64,000 nt of DNA, taken from the NCBI GenBank assembly GCA_027922465.2, contig BQMF02000769.1, positions 59,688 through 123,687 on the forward strand. Direction: 5' to 3'. Below are positions 58,882 to 64,000 of this stretch, in pieces. The notes beneath the pieces were generated by a model. It ran no database searches. It saw only the letters and a program-made list of their open reading frames with translations, and was not told where the DNA came from. The stretch's first letter is position 1; each line of letters begins with the position of its first letter. The position numbers were made by a program, and so were the translations under genes. This DNA comes from Turritopsis dohrnii (taxonomy: Eukaryota; Cnidaria; Hydrozoa; Anthoathecata; Oceaniidae).

Positions 58882-60816
58882 ATTATTTTGTCAAACATGT
58901 TTTTTTCTAATTCTTAAGAATAACTTGGGTCTTAAAAAATCAACAGAAAATAGTTTAAATTGAAGTCAGAACATATACTTTTTCATAGATTCGCCAAAAA
59001 GATTATTCTTCAGGGGCCACAGGTAGACTCAACTTTCAATGAGGAGTGGTGGATTATATATATTTCTGTCTTGAGGTTCTTTTGTAGCAATGAAATAATT
59101 TTGAAAATATTTATTTGTCCTGAATGCATCAGTTGATATCTGCCTTGCAAGGTCTTTTAAAAATATTGTTTATAAATGCATGTGTACTTTTCTCAATTAT
59201 TTCGTATCTCGATACTGCGGTATTGCACACTGAAAAGAGTAAAAGATATGCTAAATCGATCCTAAATGACATGAGGTAATTGAAATGCGTAAGTGAGCAA
59301 GGAAAATTTCTGTGCAATGCATGTTATGATTATTTTAAGAGGTGATTTTATACTCTGTCTCCATAATGAACTGTCAAAAAGATATGACTTATAATTTGTG
59401 ACCAAAATAGATATAAATTGTGGCTTATTGCATCGGTAATGACTACTTTGCAACGGATATGAACAAAGATATACTTTAAACAATACGAACTAGCCAAAAA
59501 TTGATTGCCAATTCTGAAGAAGAGCGGAGGCCGACAACAAAAAAACCTACAAATTCCCTGGTTTGCAGTATTGTTGATCCTAAGTAACTGAACTCAGGGG
59601 CAGGAAGAAGAGCCAACCATTATGGCCCAAGGATTAAAAACTCTCAGTTATTTACTTACTAATAATCAACGAAAAATGTTTTAAATAAAGTGTAAAAAGA
59701 ACATTTTCTGTTGATTTGTTCTCTCCCTCATTCTAATCTAATTTACATTCACGACCTCTCTTTAAAAAGTGATTATCCTGTTTTTCCCTGAACACTGTGT
59801 GCATGGTGAGTTGAATGCCCACATGACAAGAAGAGGCTCTGGTGGTGTGGGCTGATGTGACATCATCTGATGTGAAGTCTGGGTGTCATCTCTCCTCACC
59901 CAACCACACCAACCAGAAGAGAGAAAGATGTGATGATGATGATGGATGATGATGATATGAGGAGAACTTCTACACGCACACACAACCGATGCTTGCATTT
60001 TGGAAACTAAAAATAGCAAAAAAAACTGTGCTAGTAGAAAGTTGAAAGCAGGGAAGCTACAGAGAAGAACCACAACACCAGACACCATATTAGTTATCTC
60101 GATGCAACTTTCTTATAAAAAAAGAAACAGATTTTGTTCAGTATGAATCATTGAGACGATGATACTCCACCACTCTGAAATATGCAAGGTCAGCTAATTT
60201 TTTTCGAATTTACCATGCTTGGCCAATCAGCATGCGCCGCGAAACTCGAAATTTCGAAAACAAGTTTCGTTTACGAGTGAGATTTATTTTTGGAAGATTA
60301 TGTTCGTGAAACATCGGCTGTTCTAACAAAAGGAAGAAACTAAATGTAGCTCAATTCATTATTCAGAGTTTGGTGTGCGTCGTTGTTCAGATATCCATAT
60401 ATGAATATTTTTAATTGCAAAAAAAACCCAACTAGACATACATTATGAGTCAATCCCTCCTGAACCGTGTTATGATGTTTATGTTTTTTTCTTTCTTTTG
60501 CTTTGTTATCCTTTTTATGTGTGGCAGTTCAATTGATTATTACTTTGATTGTTTTATTTTTCAAAAGATTGACATCAAAATTTTAAGGTTTTCTTAAGAT
60601 AGAGCTGCTATAAAAAGCGGAATAAGCAGACGGCAAGAGGGGCATCACAAGTGTCAGAAACAGATTACATGATTTTGGAGGTCCTGTAGATGTAGATATG
60701 TTTTCTATTCATATTGCAGTGAAAGCAACCACAGAAGTAGCACTGATTCAGTGACATCTGCCCAACATGATGTAATCAAAGCATAATGGCTGCTCAATAA
60801 TCTCCCAAATCATTAA
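58882..60816. other. No gene seen; simple GAT repeats
   Basis: A 'gatgatgatgatgg' tract at 59932-59960 creates a histidine-run ORF on the minus strand. A GC-richer patch at 59800-59890 has 'gatgtga' repeats. No splice-supported coding block was found. Confidence 0.4.
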
Positions 60817-61148
60817 GGCCGACATTGGAAATATGTTTGGTTCAGGTCAGCCACTGCCCCTAACTCCAATTACAAAAACTCAGTGTTTTGGGGACGGTGG
60901 GGCAGGAAGTTCGGCAAATTATTCCATTTGCAAAATTTGTTTATTCGCGTGAGCTAACTGTGAACCGCTAATCATTGCAAATGAACTGATCTGAACTATC
61001 AAAAAGAAGAAATTAGTAGTCTTGTCGGGTAATTCGGGAGGGCCAAGATTTTCAACCTGATAAAATCGGAATTGTCATGCCGCCTGCCTGCCCTCCTCCC
61101 TTTTTAAGCCCGAAATGACCCGAACTGAACACATTTCCAATGTTGGCC
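60817..61148. mobile_element. 332-bp Harbinger-like MITE, TAA duplication
   Basis: Begins GGCCGACATTGGAAATATGT and ends in the inverse ...ACATTTCCAATGTTGGCC, with the arms extending through 'ttcaggtca' and 'tgacccgaa'. TAA flanks both sides (60814-60816, 61149-61151). Confidence 0.83.
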
Positions 61149-61151
61149 TAA

Positions 61152-62269
61152 TGGATAACTGGATGTAAAAAGTAGATATACAAATGAACTGTCTAACCCT
61201 AAGCATGAAAAACAAACAAACATCACTGGTCTTAAAAATATGTAACTGCTGAAAACGACAGTTTTTGGTTTTTGATTGAATTTATATTTTAATTTGATAT
61301 TAATTTGTTAAAAATTATATAATGTGAAAATATATTGTGAAAATTCGGATGTTGGCAGAATGTCTGTCCTTGTAAATAAATATGTAGCGAGCGCGTTTAT
61401 AGGGAAGAACTAGCCCAAAATTTTCGTAAAATTATGAAAATGGCTCGAGATTGCAGTTCCAAACATTTAGCCAATCCATACAATCTTGACCCTTTATGGT
61501 GCAAGATGCCTTTCAAGTGTCTGCATGGTTTTTAAATACTGTGAATTTTAACTGATATTTCAGTTTGCAGCATTGTACATAATATTTTTACTATTGCATA
61601 AGAATTATTCATAATTCAGTAGTATTATGAATGGCTACACAATGTAAATGGATATTATAGACAAGAATAGTTTTAAAACCCATTCCATGTTTCTCTAAAG
61701 ATAGTATATTTATAGACCAAGTAAGTCTTGTTCAATGACCTCCAAGTGTAAAAATTATATGAGTTGTTTCTTCCAGCGAATTAAATTATTTATATAATTT
61801 ATTGAGTTAATTATTGACGTATGACTTGAGAATTGAACATTGAACAGATATTTTCAAAAACAGTTGTTTTGTTTTGATCAGTGTTGTAAATCAGATTTTT
61901 TATTTATTTTTGATAATGTGGTAATGCATACACTATTTGATATTTGCTACATTTTCTAATTATCATTAGCACTCTTAATATTGATCTTGTCTTCACAGTT
62001 TTAAATCAGTATACATCATTTATCATGGACATCCATTGGGAAGGTAGTACTATCAGTTAACACCCTAGCTTTGTAGGCATAACTTGTTGTGTAGCAGCTA
62101 TTATATATTGCAAAGAAAGAAGGAAAGTAAAACAGGAAATAAAACTATTCTTTTGAACATTCTTACAAACATTAGTTGGTCAGACTTAAATGTTTGTTGT
62201 TCATGTGTACCATGTGACATTGAACTTTATAACTTCTTCTTTTCAGGGTATAATTAGAACAAAATAAAA
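61152..62269. promoter_or_regulatory. Upstream region of HYOU1, with a 5'-UTR acceptor
   Basis: No coding signal is visible. Just before the HYOU1 ATG there is a pyrimidine-rich acceptor, 'cttcttttcag' ending at 62246, then a 23-base stretch to the ATG at 62270. The mRNA therefore probably has an upstream non-coding exon or is trans-spliced here; the promoter would then lie further left and is not identified. Confidence 0.4.
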
Positions 62270-63932
62270 ATGTTAAAGAATATATGTCTTTTTGTTGTAA
62301 TTTGCAGTATTTTCTTATTTAAATCAACAGGTATGAAATCTTATTTTTAACTTTAGTCTTTTTATCTTTTTATTAACTTCTTTTTTAACTTCTTTTATTA
62401 AGACCCCTTTTTGTGCTGTAGTAGTTACCACTCTTGGAGGTTCAGGGGGTTCAATTTCCCTTGGTGGCAGTTCACAATGCATGGGTGAATGCATCCCCTA
62501 CATGTACGCAGATCAATTCAGGAAATTTTGTTTTAGTTCATTCTAAGTATAGTTTATGATCCATGTTAATATCAATTACCAAATGAAAAAAATTGTAACA
62601 CTTGTGCGGGGTTGCATGAAGTTTCACTTAATTTGGGTGCCCAAACTCGGTAATACCGTTATTAATTTGGCCTCTATCGACCCTTGGAAATTGGGTAGAT
62701 TATACATCAGGCATTGCAGGAGCCTCGGGAGAGTGTCAAATGTTTCAGAGCCTCCAACCTAAGCCATGGCCACTCCAGGAATACAAATTCAATAGCATGA
62801 GTGTGACAAGTCGTAAATTTCGTGGGCTGCCTGATAACTAGTAATATTTGTAGTTGAGGCAGTATCTGTTATTCATTTCTTAAAACTTTTTATCAAAGAA
62901 CAATTCCTTAGATGTTTTGATAAGTTCTTTCGGCTGCAATTAAATTCAATAGAGAAAATAATGAAATCATAAAATTTGACTTTGGCCTTCGGGTGTGTTA
63001 AAACAGAATAGTATGCATATATTGAGCAGTAAGTCAATTAGCTATTATGAATTAAAGTCCAGGGACTATAGAAAGTTATGTATAGAAAATTAATCCAAAA
63101 TAATGTATAGGGTAGAAATTATGTCATTCTATTAGTAAAACTGAGGAGTGTTTCCCTACCTCTGACTACAGCATGATGTTCCTAATGTAATTTAATTACA
63201 TTACTAATAGTTGGTGGATTTTATTTTTTGCAGATGGCATAGCTGTTATGTCAGTTGATCTCGGCAGTGAATGGATAAAAATAGCAATAGTCAAGGTAAT
63301 TATTTAAGTAATTATTGCACATTGTGTTGTTTTAATAGCAATGACAGAGATGCAATAATGATTGTCTCATTATTTAGCCTGGTGTACCAATGGAAATAGC
63401 TCTAAATAAGTAAGACAAGAAATGTTTTAAGCTTTTTTTACTGCTTGTATAAACTTCAAAATGCAATTTTTAAGACTAACGTATTTTATTATAGGGAGTC
63501 TCGGAGAAAAACGCCATTTGTTATTTCAATGAAAGGAAACGAGAGAGAATTTGGTGATCCAGCATATACTGTGGTAACTTTACATCTTATCATTTCTTGT
63601 TCCCTTTAAAACAAACTTGTTGAAACTAATTTTTATGGTTTCCAGTTCCTATTGTGATCAAACTGAATTAGATGAAACTTATTTCTTAGGCAATAAAACA
63701 GCCCGCTAAAGCATACATTTATTTAACTCACCTACTGGGTAAAAAATTTGATAGTCCTGCTGTGCAGTTGTACAAAAACAGGTAAATATTTGGATTTCAT
63801 TTTTTTTATTTTCTGCAACATTGCATAATTGTTATTCCTTATCTTGTTTTTGCAATGAGTTCCATGAATTGAGCGAAGGCCTCATCTTGTTTAGATTTCC
63901 ATTCTATAATTTATTAAAAGACGAAGAGAGAG
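62270..63932 (+). CDS. HYOU1: Hypoxia up-regulated protein 1 / GRP170, N-terminal exons (partial)
   Basis: Six exons are supported: 62270-62330, 63234-63295, 63378-63409, 63495-63573, 63690-63781 and 63895-63932. The first encodes a signal peptide (MLKNICLFVVICSIFLF). The others give the start of the ATPase domain: IAVMSVDLGSEWIKIAIVK, PGVPMEIALNKESRRKTP, FVISMKGNEREFGDPAY, YIYLTHLLGKKFDSPAVQL and RFPFYNLLKDEER. The wording MSVDLGSE and PGVPMEI with NKESRRKTP is diagnostic of HYOU1, the large Hsp70-like chaperone and exchange factor of the ER lumen. Continuation past 63932 is unclear: the obvious acceptors at 63965 and 63977 lead to an in-frame TAA. The remainder lies beyond the window. Confidence 0.9.
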
Positions 63933-64000
63933 GTATAACAGTTCTCTTGAATTTCTAACCTATAGTCTTTACTGCAGAGAAAATATAAACAAGATGCCCT

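Noticed and set aside
59762..60088. Histidine-run ORF on the minus strand
   Set aside because: Produced by a GAT simple repeat; no conserved domain, no splice support.

Overview
This is an AT-rich, intron-containing animal genome window crowded with transposable elements. Host genes are split by short GT-AG introns, and the elements (KRBA2/Ginger-like, BEL/Pao, CR1-like, Helitron with a peptidase-like domain, PIF/Harbinger, many TA-duplicating MITEs) are the mix seen in cnidarians and other marine invertebrates. I lean towards a cnidarian, possibly a hydrozoan, but that is inference. Nothing in the window is bacterial or plasmid-like.

Four host genes are recognisable. The last two kinase exons of a receptor tyrosine kinase lie at 1000-1585 (+). 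A complete eight-exon EIF3F (280 aa) runs 50715 to 41838 (-). A complete twelve-exon ATG3 (312 aa) runs 58016 to 52426 (-). The first six exons of HYOU1 (GRP170) start at 62270 (+) and run towards the right edge. EIF3F and ATG3 lie head to tail on the minus strand and HYOU1 diverges from ATG3. I see no functional link beyond all being housekeeping genes (translation initiation, autophagy conjugation, ER chaperone).

The rest is mobile DNA, much of it nested. From 2.8 to 10.5 kb is a degraded KRBA2/Ginger-like element: DDE integrase, cysteine-rich segment, ubiquitin-protease-like domain and PHD finger, spread over introns. A 1.9-kb Harbinger-type element carrying a SANT-like gene sits in one of those introns. 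At 12.7-14.3 kb is a truncated LINE, at 16-16.8 kb a Helitron N-terminal fragment, and at 21.9-24.5 kb a 2.6-kb element with CAGGGGCGG ends. At 24.9-28.0 kb is a nearly whole CR1-like LINE. From 28.9 to 37.7 kb an older retroelement with a C-terminal nuclease-like domain has been cut twice, by a BEL/Pao LTR element with indistinguishable LTRs (29029-35306) and by a 0.9-kb TA-duplicating element (35807-36704). A second Helitron part follows at 37.7-40.5 kb.

The 6.4-kb first intron of EIF3F holds a LINE fragment hit by three other elements. At least nine elements have terminal inverted repeats plus recognisable target-site duplications (TA, TAA/ATT, 5 bp or 9 bp), which gives an unusually readable insertion history. 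Several unrelated elements carry single-base frameshifts, some at homopolymers, so part of the apparent decay may be assembly error.
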